A DNA stretch of 64,000 nt from Alkalihalobacterium chitinilyticum. GTDB lineage: Bacteria > Bacillota > Bacilli > Bacillales > Bacillaceae_F. The stretch's first letter is position 1. Every line of letters begins with the position of its first letter. A program made the position numbers and the translations under genes. Under the pieces are notes generated by a model. The model was not told the DNA's origin. It saw only the letters and a program-made list of their open reading frames with translations, and made no database searches. The stretch lies in assembly GCF_029028005.1 (NCBI RefSeq), contig NZ_JAOTPO010000016.1, forward strand, positions 33,161 to 97,160, in the 5' to 3' direction. Below are positions 35,467 through 44,624 of the stretch, piece by piece.

Positions 35467-36261
35467 TCACATCCATTGGCTGTCTTTTTTAACAGTCATA
35501 TAGGTAACTTCCTCCCACTTGCCATTTACTTTGACATTTAAGGATTGCAGAATTGGCTGCATGTCTTCTTCAAACAAGAGGTGCATTCCGAGTACCTTGT
35601 AATCACTTACTGGTACATCGCTTTGTAGATTAACAGCTGGTATTACAAGGCCGTGTGTGTGGTTTGTTCCACCGATACTTGGCGTTGTCGTTGACCAGTT
35701 AATCATTCTTAAGTTGTGCATGGAGTGAACTGCTGGACTTCGTGTGAAAATCTGATGTCCATGTTGACTCAGTGTAATCATTGTTCTGGTCGGTGCGATA
35801 TTTCTTATATTCTCTGCGAAGTAAGGAATTGGCGTTCCGTGGTCGCCCTGGATACCGTCTGTTCCTCCACCCAACTCTACTTGCGATAGGATGAAGAAAC
35901 GGACGTCTGTGGCTCTCCTATCCTCTGTCATGATGGTTACAGGCACGATAGCGTTCCTAAAGCGCTGTGGTATGCTCTGGAAGAATGGATTAGATGTACC
36001 ATTCAGTCGCTGACTGACGATAGAAGCAGGGAAATCGTTGTACGCGCCGTCTGTGTATTTTACATACATGACTGGCCGATCTGCCATGAGTGTCGTTGCT
36101 TCTCCGTGACATCTGTCCTGGCATACAACTCTCCAACGCAGCGGCTCGTATCCTTTCGGTGCGGACTCTAAATGTCCCCAGGAGCTCTGTTCGGTGAAGC
36201 CCCAATGGAACTGAGAGTCACCAACAAGAGTACCAACTGGAAGGTCTCCTAATGTTTTCAT
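35467..36261 (-). CDS. DUF6273-like phage tail-end protein (copy 3)
   Basis: The 264-residue protein is a relative of the next gene upstream: KTLGDLPVGTLVGDSQFHWGF then LRWRVVCQDRCHGEATTLMADRPV corresponds to KYLKELSVGETVIYLGHEI and IVWRVVAKDHYAPNTVTLWADKPI. This is the opening of DUF6273-type domains. They occur in phage and surface proteins and may bind receptors. The C-terminus (ILQSLNVKVNGKWEEVTYMTVKKDSQWM) resembles a tail-fibre tip. It overlaps the upstream gene by four bases. Confidence 0.6.
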   Translation of the reverse strand: MKTLGDLPVGTLVGDSQFHWGFTEQSSWGHLESAPKGYEPLRWRVVCQDRCHGEATTLMADRPVMYVKYTDGAYNDFPASIVSQRLNGTSNPFFQSIPQRFRNAIVPVTIMTEDRRATDVRFFILSQVELGGGTDGIQGDHGTPIPYFAENIRNIAPTRTMITLSQHGHQIFTRSPAVHSMHNLRMINWSTTTPSIGGTNHTHGLVIPAVNLQSDVPVSDYKVLGMHLLFEEDMQPILQSLNVKVNGKWEEVTYMTVKKDSQWM

Positions 36262-37067
36262 GTTCTCATCTCCTTAAATGACTTCGTGCCGAACAATGGC
36301 TTCTGTTCACCGTTGACATTGATGTAGCCAAAGACATCCTCTTCACTGGTTGCATACATAACGAAGTGTCCGAAGTACGTGTTCCTTGTAATCATTTCAT
36401 CCCCATTAACTGTAATGAATGGCCGGAAGTTAAAGATGCTGCTTTGCATCCTGTCTCCTAGTCCTTGAGTCTCAAGGCTGTGAACAACGTAAGCCCTAGA
36501 CGTTGGAGAAGGGAAGTCTCCGAAGTATTGCGCCGTTCGTGTCCAGTAAGGAAGGGAAGAGCCTGCAAAGTAGTCGTACCTAGAGACTTGCGTCCCTAAT
36601 GAACTGATGTATTGCCCTCTGTCGATGGTGTAAGGAGTATTTGTGCCTTGAAAGCGGCTTACCAATGTTTCATGAGGAAACAATTCATCGATAGAGAAGA
36701 CAGAGACGAGCTCTGGCGGTCCGAAGACGTCATCTGAAAGTAATGACACAGGAATGATTTTGTCCTTAAAAGCTCCAGGGAACGAATCGTAAAGCTCTTC
36801 ACAGCGTTTTTGTAGCGAGCAACCTCTCCATGTCTGATACGTTGGCTCAGTTAGCGTGTTATTGAACTGCAGCTCGTCTCTTATTGGCTTGTCAGCCCAA
36901 AGCGTAACGGTATTCGGTGCGTAATGGTCCTTTGCTACGACTCTCCAGACGATATTGGAGTCGCCTGTAGAGCCTCGCTGTCCTGAGTGATTGGTAGGAT
37001 GGTTTATTTCATGCCCCAGGTAGATTACCGTTTCGCCAACAGATAGCTCTTTCAAATACTTAAGCAT
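36258..37067 (-). CDS. DUF6273-like phage tail-end protein (copy 2)
   Basis: The 269-residue protein starts with the KYLKELSVGETVIYLGHEI motif and contains NIVWRVVAKDHYAPNTVTLWADKPI, the first two strands of the DUF6273 fold. It ends GYINVNGEQKPLFGTKSFKEM. Its two paralogues in this phage are the following gene and the middle of the giant capsid-region protein. A receptor-binding or decoration role is likely from position after the tail hub. Confidence 0.6.
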   Translation of the reverse strand: MLKYLKELSVGETVIYLGHEINHPTNHSGQRGSTGDSNIVWRVVAKDHYAPNTVTLWADKPIRDELQFNNTLTEPTYQTWRGCSLQKRCEELYDSFPGAFKDKIIPVSLLSDDVFGPPELVSVFSIDELFPHETLVSRFQGTNTPYTIDRGQYISSLGTQVSRYDYFAGSSLPYWTRTAQYFGDFPSPTSRAYVVHSLETQGLGDRMQSSIFNFRPFITVNGDEMITRNTYFGHFVMYATSEEDVFGYINVNGEQKPLFGTKSFKEMRT

Positions 37068-37080
37068 GGTATCCTCTCCT

Positions 37081-37593
37081 TTACTTCATATAGATGAGCC
37101 AAATGTCTCCGTCTTCGCCTTCGTCTGGAGCAGGTGCTCGGTCAGAGATGACGATGTTGCGTATTTGCGCTCGTTCGTATTGGTTATTACTTGCTGCTTG
37201 GATAGGAACTTGGAATGTTGCTTCTCTTGTGGTCTTAACGAGGTTCGGATCCGCAGGTTCTGAGCCGGCGTGAGGGTTGTCAGCATCCATGTGTTCTTTA
37301 ACAGCTTTTAAGTTGGTTGCTGGGTCAATCGTCCAGTTCGTTTCGCCTGTGATGGCTCTGATGCGGTTGGTTATCCAACTGAGTACCGTATTCAAGGCTT
37401 GTGAGAAGGCGCCTGTCTGGTTCGTTGGATTGGTAGAAGGCGTCACACGCACGTTGACGTTGATTTTAGGAGAAGTAGTGACTTCCTCTAGGTCTTTTTT
37501 GACTTCCTCGTACTGAGACTCAATTTGCTCCATGTGTTCAGCAAGTACCGGGTCATCTTTTTTCCATTCTGGTCTAACACGTTCATAAGCCAT
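37081..37593 (-). CDS. Phage tail-region protein of unknown function
   Basis: The 170-residue protein has an N-terminal coiled coil (ERVRPEWKKDDPVLAEHMEQIESQYEEVKKDLEE), a middle NLKAVKEHMDADNPHAGSEP typical of phage fibre linkers (the HxxADNPH pattern) and a C-terminal GEDGDIWLIYMK. It probably connects the hub to the following fibre proteins. GGGAGCTGATAGC precedes the ATG. Confidence 0.6.
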   Translation of the reverse strand: MAYERVRPEWKKDDPVLAEHMEQIESQYEEVKKDLEEVTTSPKINVNVRVTPSTNPTNQTGAFSQALNTVLSWITNRIRAITGETNWTIDPATNLKAVKEHMDADNPHAGSEPADPNLVKTTREATFQVPIQAASNNQYERAQIRNIVISDRAPAPDEGEDGDIWLIYMK

Positions 37594-37612
37594 GCTATCA
37601 GCTCCCTTCTAT

Positions 37613-39373
37613 TTAATCGTTCCATCTATAGTCATATCGAGTAACTTGGTAGAGTTCGATATTGATTTTTTCTCTGTTGAACGGCTGGCGGTCAATGATG
37701 AAACCTGTTCCTAGTTCTTCTGTGGCGCTTGCTCCGCCCCACCAGACAAATTCATCGATGTGTCCGTTTGCTTGGTTAGGCTGTAAGTGAAACATTGTGT
37801 GAAGCGTGTCTACAGCACCGTCCGTAACCTGGGTAGCAGCTACTCTGCCGCGTTCTACGCCGTCTCTGTACCAGGACATATACTTTACTCTGTCCGTATA
37901 CGTCATTCCTGCGTAGAAGCCTACCATTGTATCCATGTTAGAGGTGCGCTTGAAGATGTTTGGTTCTTCTGTTTCTGCCCACTGTTTCTCGAACTCAAAC
38001 GGAATAACAACCTGTTCGGTTTCCTTCAAGTTCTCTCGTTCGACCTGGTCTTCGCCAAGCCTTGCGATGTTGTTAAACATGGCTTCCCATGAACCGTGTA
38101 GTGGCCCTTTAACAGCTGTGACCTTGTATAACGGTCTCTGCGCTTCACTAGAGATAGTGATGGATTCAATAAGCATCTCTTCATCTTCCAGTTCGTAGAG
38201 AGGCAATGTAACGGTTGCTGTCTGTCCGACCTCCAATCCTGAGCGAGAAGTAATAAAGTTTATCTTCTTGGAGACCTCACCAAACTTATTGAGAAGCGAG
38301 TTAGCATGTCGTAAGCTACCTTCTCTGTCAACGATGTTAGATGTTTCCTCAATGGCTTCTACGATGCCTGTAGAACCATCAACTCTGCTCATTCTGGCTA
38401 TCTCTGCAGGAAGATGCGTGACATAAATCGTCTCGAACTGTCCAATGTAGACAATCATGACTCGGTCGTTACTTTCCAGTGGTGGAATTTCTGGCGGTGC
38501 TTCTTCGCCTTCTTCTCTTTCGTTCTCAGCTCCAGGTGCTCGGCTGTCCTGGGTAATCTCTGCTGAGCCTCGGTTCCAGTAGAACTGCATGTCTCTGTCC
38601 ACACCGTTGATTCCAACCGTTTGTTCAACCCATTCGCCGCCATCGAGGCTGACGTACACTCTAGGCTTGCTGTGGAGCTTGTAACGAGTCAGGAAAACAC
38701 GATTGTGACCGTCACCGATACGGATTTCTGTTTGCTCTGTGGTTAAATCAACAGCGCCCTTTACATACTGTTTGTTACGATACATGGCGCTAGACTCTTC
38801 AAAGTTAGCATTGTTTACTCGTACATCTTTAGGTGTAACCTTCCAAGGTGCTTTCAGAGAGCCTCTCTCGATGTAATAGAAGCGTTTCTTATTGTCGATG
38901 TACCAGATGTAGTTATCGACGTACCTGGCAAGTTTTGTGATGACACTGGCTGCGTCAATGTAGTTAAAGATGGCTTCATCTACATAATCGCCTGCTGCAA
39001 CCTCAGCCAGTTCAATCCCTTCTGGCTTCAAGTATTTGTCGTAGACGTCTCTTACAACATCGCCACTCATTTTATCCATGAAAGCATCTGCTACGATGCG
39101 TTTATCTGCAAAGTAATGGTAGTCAACGCAGCTTACTGTAAAATAGAAGCCGCCTTTTACTGTGATAGGAAACTTGAAAAACTTCTCGATAACGCCGCCA
39201 AACAGTAGCTCGTTGCCGTCCTTTATTTCAACTGGCTCGCCTTTTTGAAAGACGAGCGAGCTGCTTTTATCTCGTATCGTAAAGGAGGCGGTGGAGCGCT
39301 CCTCTACGGTTAAGTTGATGTCAATGGAGTCATCGATGACTTCATAGGACGTTCCGTTTATATAGACTTGCAT
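37613..39373 (-). CDS. Phage tail hub / tail-associated protein
   Basis: The 586-residue protein resembles siphovirus tail-hub proteins (gp37/gp18-like): MQVYINGTSYEVIDDSIDINLTVEERSTASFTIRDK is the first barrel domain, followed by VSCVDYHYFADKRIVADAF, a middle insert (NEREEGEEAPPEIPPLES) and a C-terminal part matching a lectin-like or jelly-roll fibre head (VGFYAGMTYTDRVKYMSWYRDGV). No separate Dit gene is seen between it and the tape measure, which suggests a compact tail tip. No peptidase or lysozyme motif is found. Confidence 0.72.
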   Translation of the reverse strand: MQVYINGTSYEVIDDSIDINLTVEERSTASFTIRDKSSSLVFQKGEPVEIKDGNELLFGGVIEKFFKFPITVKGGFYFTVSCVDYHYFADKRIVADAFMDKMSGDVVRDVYDKYLKPEGIELAEVAAGDYVDEAIFNYIDAASVITKLARYVDNYIWYIDNKKRFYYIERGSLKAPWKVTPKDVRVNNANFEESSAMYRNKQYVKGAVDLTTEQTEIRIGDGHNRVFLTRYKLHSKPRVYVSLDGGEWVEQTVGINGVDRDMQFYWNRGSAEITQDSRAPGAENEREEGEEAPPEIPPLESNDRVMIVYIGQFETIYVTHLPAEIARMSRVDGSTGIVEAIEETSNIVDREGSLRHANSLLNKFGEVSKKINFITSRSGLEVGQTATVTLPLYELEDEEMLIESITISSEAQRPLYKVTAVKGPLHGSWEAMFNNIARLGEDQVERENLKETEQVVIPFEFEKQWAETEEPNIFKRTSNMDTMVGFYAGMTYTDRVKYMSWYRDGVERGRVAATQVTDGAVDTLHTMFHLQPNQANGHIDEFVWWGGASATEELGTGFIIDRQPFNREKINIELYQVTRYDYRWND

Positions 39374-39388
39374 GATTCCACCACCTCG

Positions 39389-42300
39389 TTAGATTTTCAT
39401 TCCAGTCTTCATACGGATCTGCTCGACTAGTGGCTGTCCTACAGCCTTAGCAACCACTCTTCCGTCCATTTCAACGTAGATGTTTGCCGTGCCGCCCATA
39501 GAGCCTTCTCCGAACTTATCCATTTGGTTCGCGATTTCTCGTGCGAATGGGTGCATGTGTGAACCAGATAACGGTACAACCGCCTCGGTTACGCCAGCTT
39601 CTTCCCCTACTCCGATAACAGATGGCCCGTTGAAAAGTCCGCCTGTCTTGTACCAGTTCACGTCGAACTTCGGTACGCTTGGAGGGTTTAAAGAGAAGCC
39701 GCCGCTAATGTTGAACCTTGGTAGCTTAATCTTCGGTATTTTAATCTCTGGTATCTTGAGGTTCGTGAAGAAACCTTTAATTCTATCAACAGCCGTCTTA
39801 ACAGCGTCTCTCGCTGCGTTCACTGGGTTTGTGATAGCATTTCTCACGTTATTGAAGATAGTGGATACAGTAGACTTCATGCTGTTAAACACGCTAGTAA
39901 CCGTTGAGCTAATACCGTTCACAACGCCGGAGACTGTGTCTCTGATGCCGTTCCAGATAGAAGAGAAGGTACTGCTGATGCTAGATAACAAGCCTGAGAT
40001 AAAGTCTCTGATACCATTCCATGTGGATTCAAAGGTAGAACGGATACCGCTTAGAAGTCCCAAAAAGAAGACTCTTATTCCGTTCCAGACGTTCTCAAAT
40101 GTAGACCTCACGCTATTGAGTAAGCCTGTGAAGAAACTGCTGATACCGTTCCAGATTGTTTCGAAAGTGGATTTGACGTTGTTCAAGAGGGTTGTAAAGA
40201 AGGTTTTAATACCGTTCCATACGGATTCAAACGACGTCTTTATACTGTTAAGCAGTGAAGTGAAGAATGACTTGATGCTATTCCATATCGTCTCGAAGCT
40301 TGATTTGATGCTGTCTAAAAGCTTCACGAAGAAGTCTTTTAAAGCGTTCCACACCGTTTCAAAGTTGCTTCGGACGTTATCGAGGTAGTTTGTAAAGTAA
40401 TCTTTAATCGCGTTCCAGACGGTCATAAAGATTGTTTTCACTATCTCCAGGTAATTCACAAAGAAGTCTTTAACAGCGTTCCATACTGTCTCAAATACGC
40501 TCTTGATGCTATCTAGTAAGCTAGTGAAGAAATCTTTGATGGCATTCCAAGCTGTCTCAAAGTTGTCTTTGATGTTGCTTAGTAAGTTTGCAAAGAACTC
40601 TTTCACAGCGTTCCAGACGTTCTCAAACGTCATTTTGATAGTATCCAGTAGATTAGACATAAATTCTTTTATCGCCGTCCAGACAGTCTCTGTGATGTCC
40701 CTGATGTTGTCGAACATGTCCGTTATGAAATCTTTAATAGCATTCCATGTATTCATCACAAAGGCATGGATACCTCGAAGTGTGTCTACAAAGAACTTTC
40801 TGATAGCGTTCCAGGCTGTCTCTGTGACATCTTTAATGGATTCAAACATGCCCAGTAGGAAGTCCTTGATGCTGTTCCAGATGTTCTTCATCGTGCTGCT
40901 GATACCGTTGAGTATCGATGTGATGGAGCCTCGGATAGCGTTCCATACAGTCTCAAACACGTTCTTGATGGTGTCTAAGATGCTTTGGATAAAGTTTCTG
41001 ATGCCTTCCCAGATGTTCCCTGTCGTGTCTTTAATGCTTTCAAACACGGTATCGATGATATTCTCAATCGCTTCCCAAACGACAGCGAAAATCTCTTTGA
41101 CTCTGTCCCACAACTCGGTGAAGTAGTTCTTGATGCCGTCCCAGTTGTTGATTATCATGCCTAGCGGATGATAAGTGAGGAATACGTTTTTGAGCCAATC
41201 CCAGAACGTGCTGAAAATGCTCTTGATGTTTTCCCACAACTTGCCGAAGTATTCTTTTACGACATCCCAGTTCGCTATGACTAAGCCGAGTGGATGGTAA
41301 CTAAAGAATACGTTCTTTATCCAGTCCCAGAAGGAGCTGAAAATGTCTTTGACTTTATCCCATAGGTTAGCAAAGAACTCTTTGATGCTATCCCAGTTCT
41401 TATAAATCAAGACAGCTCCGGCTGCAAAGGCGGCGACAGCAGCGACGACAAGTCCTATCGGACCGGTCATAACAGCAAATGCGACCTTCAGAGCGGTCAG
41501 TAGCGGAGCTAATGCAGAGACAACGGTAATTACCTTACCTACAATGATTAAAAGCGGCCCTATCGCTGCCACAGCAGCTACAAAACCCATAATCAAGTTT
41601 TGCATAGATGGGTCTAAGTTGCCGAACCACTCAATGAGCTGACCAACAACCTCTGCTGCTTTCATAATCGCAGGAACTACTTGCTCTTGAATGATTGGTA
41701 CGAGAACATTTGCCAGTACTGGAGCAAGTTGCGCTCCAATCGTGTTAAATGCGCCTTCCATAGAAGCTTTCGCTTTATCCATTTCTACACGGAAGTCGTT
41801 AGCGCCATTTAAGGCGTCTTTACCCATTACAGCTCCCATGTCGTGTGCTTCTTCCCTCACAGCAGCCATGCCATCTACACCCATGTCCAGGATAGGCGAC
41901 AAGTCCTTCCAGGCGCCTCCGAAGATTTGAGAAGCAGCGGCATTACGCTCGATAGGGTCTTTCATAGCAGCTAAGGAAGCCATCACGTCATCCATGATAC
42001 TGTCAGAGTCTCTCATATTGCCACTGGCGTCTTTTACATTGACTCCGAGGCTCTCCATCGCTTCTGCGGCTGCTCCAGTACCACTTGTTATCTGCGGCAT
42101 TCGTTTAACCAGGTTGGCTGTAGCGCTTGTGACCGCCTCTGTGCTCGTTCCGGCAATCTTGGCAGCATACTCCCACTCCTGAATGGCATCGGTGCTTAAA
42201 CCCGTCACACCCTTGAGGTCAAGAAGCCGATCTGCAGTGTTACCAACTTTGGTTCCCCATGCGATAACTCCAGCTCCAGCAGCTGCGATAGGTCCTGTCA

Positions 42301-42442
42301 CAAACTTTGTCATCGTTGTTCCAGTGCCTGTAATGCCTTTACCGAAGCTCTCCATCTTCTTCTGGCCACTGTCCATGCCTTTATCGAAGTCATCGGACTT
42401 CATGGTAAGTTCTGCGTACAATTCACCAACTTTAATACTCAT
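39389..42442 (-). CDS. Phage tail tape measure protein with tandem 22-residue repeats
   Basis: The 1017-residue protein sets tail length. Residues 1-230 are the standard phage TMP head (IKVGELYAELTMKSDDFDKGMDSGQKKMESFGKGITGTG, TKVGNTADRLLDLKGVTGLS), followed by hydrophobic segments (LIMGFVAAVAAIGPLLIIVGKVITVVSALAP; PIGLVVAAVAAFAAGAVLIYKNWDSI). From about residue 440 to 860 it is built of about 18 consecutive 22-residue repeats of the form FETVWNAIKDFFTSLLDSIKSV, each with a Trp at position 5. The C-terminus (GGLFNGPSVIGVGEEAGVTEAVVPLSG) is typical. It is the largest tail gene; the frames on the opposite strand are its shadows. Confidence 0.93.
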   Translation of the reverse strand: MSIKVGELYAELTMKSDDFDKGMDSGQKKMESFGKGITGTGTTMTKFVTGPIAAAGAGVIAWGTKVGNTADRLLDLKGVTGLSTDAIQEWEYAAKIAGTSTEAVTSATANLVKRMPQITSGTGAAAEAMESLGVNVKDASGNMRDSDSIMDDVMASLAAMKDPIERNAAASQIFGGAWKDLSPILDMGVDGMAAVREEAHDMGAVMGKDALNGANDFRVEMDKAKASMEGAFNTIGAQLAPVLANVLVPIIQEQVVPAIMKAAEVVGQLIEWFGNLDPSMQNLIMGFVAAVAAIGPLLIIVGKVITVVSALAPLLTALKVAFAVMTGPIGLVVAAVAAFAAGAVLIYKNWDSIKEFFANLWDKVKDIFSSFWDWIKNVFFSYHPLGLVIANWDVVKEYFGKLWENIKSIFSTFWDWLKNVFLTYHPLGMIINNWDGIKNYFTELWDRVKEIFAVVWEAIENIIDTVFESIKDTTGNIWEGIRNFIQSILDTIKNVFETVWNAIRGSITSILNGISSTMKNIWNSIKDFLLGMFESIKDVTETAWNAIRKFFVDTLRGIHAFVMNTWNAIKDFITDMFDNIRDITETVWTAIKEFMSNLLDTIKMTFENVWNAVKEFFANLLSNIKDNFETAWNAIKDFFTSLLDSIKSVFETVWNAVKDFFVNYLEIVKTIFMTVWNAIKDYFTNYLDNVRSNFETVWNALKDFFVKLLDSIKSSFETIWNSIKSFFTSLLNSIKTSFESVWNGIKTFFTTLLNNVKSTFETIWNGISSFFTGLLNSVRSTFENVWNGIRVFFLGLLSGIRSTFESTWNGIRDFISGLLSSISSTFSSIWNGIRDTVSGVVNGISSTVTSVFNSMKSTVSTIFNNVRNAITNPVNAARDAVKTAVDRIKGFFTNLKIPEIKIPKIKLPRFNISGGFSLNPPSVPKFDVNWYKTGGLFNGPSVIGVGEEAGVTEAVVPLSGSHMHPFAREIANQMDKFGEGSMGGTANIYVEMDGRVVAKAVGQPLVEQIRMKTGMKI

Positions 42443-42459
42443 GTTTTCACCTGCCTTTT

Positions 42460-43040
42460 TTACCAGCCGACTTTCTCAATCGCTTTCTCAATGTCTTCCG
42501 GCTTCTCAACGATGTGCTCTTGTTGTTTCTTCTGAGACTGCATAATCCCAACAAGCACGGATTTTTGACTAAGCCCTTTTACTAAAATGAGGAACCTACG
42601 CCACGATATTGTGTGAATAGATTCCTCTAGATTGATGCGATATTCACGCTGGAAGTCGGCTTCAATTGCGCCCCAGTGTTCGTGAATATCTACTGCTTCT
42701 TCACTGGAGCCTTCCTTTTTTTTTGTGCTGGTACGTTCACTTTTGCTTGGCTATATTGCTGCATCGTCCAAGTCAATACATCTGTTAATTGAGTAATAGA
42801 AATGCCGTTATCCAACCAGTCCTCGATGTTTTCTTGTCCATAAATTAGGTTTAAGAACTCGATAACCTGGTCTACTTGCATTTCCTGGCTCGGGTCTTCT
42901 TTTACTTGCTTAGACATAGACAGAGCCAGCTTTGCACTAAGAGAAGTTGGAATGTCATATTCGTTCCCGAACAGCTTCACCGTCATCGTGTCGTCTTTTG
43001 CTAGGAAAAACTCATCAAAATCTTTATATACTTTTGCCAT
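42460..43040 (-). CDS. Tail assembly chaperones gpG and gpGT, made by -1 ribosomal frameshift
   Basis: The 0-frame product (42,690-43,040, 116 residues, starting MAKVYKDFDEFFLAKDDTMTV) is the G-type chaperone. Near its end lies a run of nine A (42,716-42,724) in CAA-AAA-AAA-AGG, a slippery site. A -1 slip there continues without stops to 42,460 and encodes KEGSSEEAVDIHEHWG then AIEADFQREYRINLEE and ISWRRFLILVKGLSQKSVL, a pattern typical of the T part of siphovirus chaperones. The pair sits directly before the tape measure gene, its usual place. The product coats the tape measure during tail assembly. Confidence 0.8.
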
Positions 43041-43098
43041 TATTCATACTCCCTTTCGGTTCATAGGTCGTTAAGTAAGGTAAAGCTAGGGAAGCGTA

Positions 43099-43557
43099 TT
43101 AGAACGCTTCTCCTGCTTTAGTAGTTTCCACTTTGCCGGATACAGTAAGTTCTGCACCCCAAGGCATTGGGTCGTCGTTTCCTCCACCGATGTCACTTAC
43201 GTTTACAGAAGCTGTGAAACGCTTTACTGTGCCACCTGGGAACTCGATTTGGAACTGAGCCAAAGAGTCTGGTCCGATTTTTTCGTTGTAAGAGTCTACA
43301 GCTGCTTGTCCTGGGTCTCTTTCGCTTGTCTCTACGTCAACAAGGTATAGTCCTTGAATAGTAGCGTTTCTGCTTCGATTGGCTACTAAGTGAGAACCCC
43401 AGCCGCCTTCGTCAAACGTAGTCGTGTCAGCGTCGTTCTTTGCAGAACTGAATGTCACACTGTTAAGCCCTTTGATTTCAGTCCAGTCCTCTAAGCTGCC
43501 TGTTCCTGTGTTGATTTTTACAACAATATCGCGAGACAATACTTTTACTTTTGCCAT
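43099..43557 (-). CDS. Major tail (tube) protein
   Basis: The 152-residue protein (KVLSRDIVVKINTGTGSLEDWTEIKGLNSVTFSSAKNDADTTTFDEGGWGSHLVANRSRNATIQGLYL) matches the siphovirus tail-tube fold, ending TASVNVSDIGGGNDDPMPWGAELTVSGKVE. It forms the hexameric tube around the tape measure. GGAGATAAACC precedes the ATG. Order between the minor tail protein and the chaperone genes is standard. Confidence 0.88.
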   Translation of the reverse strand: MAKVKVLSRDIVVKINTGTGSLEDWTEIKGLNSVTFSSAKNDADTTTFDEGGWGSHLVANRSRNATIQGLYLVDVETSERDPGQAAVDSYNEKIGPDSLAQFQIEFPGGTVKRFTASVNVSDIGGGNDDPMPWGAELTVSGKVETTKAGEAF

Positions 43558-43560
43558 GGT

Positions 43561-43977
43561 TTATCTCCTCCTGGATTCGTTTCTCATGTCGAGAATGAAG
43601 TTAATGGAATACTGATGTCGGCCGTTGTTATCTAAGCCCATATGGAGCGGCTGAGACTGTTGGCCTCGGCAATCTACAATGTAGCTGCCGTTTTCTATGA
43701 AGCGCCCTCCCGAGAAGCCGTGGAGTGCGTTATAGACTTCTTGTGCCTTTTCAAAGGCGGTGACAGGGTTCTTGTCGCCTCGGAGCCATACTTGAACGGT
43801 TGGATTGTCGTAACCGAGCTTGACGTCTCCTGGCGGGCCTCCTGTCGAGAACAATGCAATCAGCGCTTCCGGATCTGTAGGCACGATGTTTAAGAAGATG
43901 TTGCCTTGTACACCTCTTTCATCGAACACGCCGATGCGCTGTGCATGAAGGTATCTTGCGATTTCAATAAGCAACAT
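43561..43977 (-). CDS. Phage tail terminator / minor capsid protein
   Basis: The 138-residue protein (LLIEIARYLHAQRIGVFDERGVQGNIFLNIVPTDPEALIALFSTGGPPGD ... HQYSINFILDMRNE) has the size and layout of minor-capsid/tail-terminator proteins of siphoviruses. It lies just before the tail tube gene with only three bases between. It probably closes the tail at the head end. Confidence 0.75.
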   Translation of the reverse strand: MLLIEIARYLHAQRIGVFDERGVQGNIFLNIVPTDPEALIALFSTGGPPGDVKLGYDNPTVQVWLRGDKNPVTAFEKAQEVYNALHGFSGGRFIENGSYIVDCRGQQSQPLHMGLDNNGRHQYSINFILDMRNESRRR

Positions 43978-43983
43978 TTCACA

Positions 43984-44322
43984 TCACCTCAATGCCTTTC
44001 CGACGTTGCTTTTGACGTTGTCTGCAAATTGGCTGGCATGGTTGTTGATACTGGACTCCAGATACTTGTTCTGGCGCCCTCCTTGGAAGTCCATCGGCTT
44101 TTCATGCACAATCGCTGCGTAAGGCTCGTGATAAGCCACAACGGCTGAGTTCTGGTCGTGAACGACCTCCCCCGAGTTCATTAACGCGCCAGTATCCAGT
44201 GGCACTTTGCTGTTGGATTCCTTTAAGACACTCTCAGCGGTTTCCAGCGTGCTTTTGCTTACAGCAGCTTGTACTTCACGCTGTATCTTGTCGCCGAACC
44301 ACTTGGTTTTGGTTATCTTCAT
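43984..44322 (-). CDS. HK97 gp10-like tail completion protein
   Basis: The 112-residue protein (KVPLDTGALMNSGEVVHDQNSAVVAYHEPYAAIVHEKPMDFQGGRQNKYLESSINNH) matches the HK97 gp10 family, with the conserved DTGAL and YAAIVHE motifs. It overlaps the previous gene by four bases. The family joins tail to head. Confidence 0.87.
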   Translation of the reverse strand: MKITKTKWFGDKIQREVQAAVSKSTLETAESVLKESNSKVPLDTGALMNSGEVVHDQNSAVVAYHEPYAAIVHEKPMDFQGGRQNKYLESSINNHASQFADNVKSNVGKALR

Positions 44323-44624
44323 TTCAGCAACACCTCCATGCAGCTGTCGGTCCAGCTTTTAATAGGAACAATGGAGATGACATAGTAATCATGGGAGTCA
44401 ACCACAACTTTGCTGTTCATCGTTAAAGGGGTTTTAGGCGGAAACACAGCGAGGGCGGTTGAGATTACTTCCTCACCGTTGCTGGTTGTCACAACCTTTT
44501 GTGAAGGCTCCAGGTAGCACCTGGAGAAATGCGGGATGTCGTCTAAGACCGGGCCGTAAGCGCCGTGTCCTAGCGACTTGTAGAAAGTAGCTTTCTGTTT
44601 CATAAGGAAGTTTGGTATCCTCAT
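44319..44624 (-). CDS. Minor capsid / head-closure protein
   Basis: The 101-residue protein (IPNFLMKQKATFYKSLGHGAYGPVLDDIPHFSRCYLEPSQKVVTTSNGEEVISTALAVFPP) is of the type placed between connector and gp10 genes, a head-tail stopper. It overlaps neighbours on both sides by four bases. Confidence 0.72.
   Translation of the reverse strand: MRIPNFLMKQKATFYKSLGHGAYGPVLDDIPHFSRCYLEPSQKVVTTSNGEEVISTALAVFPPKTPLTMNSKVVVDSHDYYVISIVPIKSWTDSCMEVLLK

Noticed and set aside
39860..41050. Regular 66-bp periodicity, possible CRISPR-like array
   Set aside because: The units are contiguous coding repeats of the tape measure with no unique spacers.
39480..42545. Long plus-strand frames (302, 207, 120 codons) opposite the tape measure gene
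   Set aside because: They are antisense images of the 22-residue repeat array: the repeat keeps the opposite frame free of stops. They lack ribosome sites and have low-complexity hydrophobic translations.
43642..44426. Plus-strand frames of 75-83 codons opposite the connector genes
   Set aside because: They overlap well-supported phage genes completely and show no independent signals.
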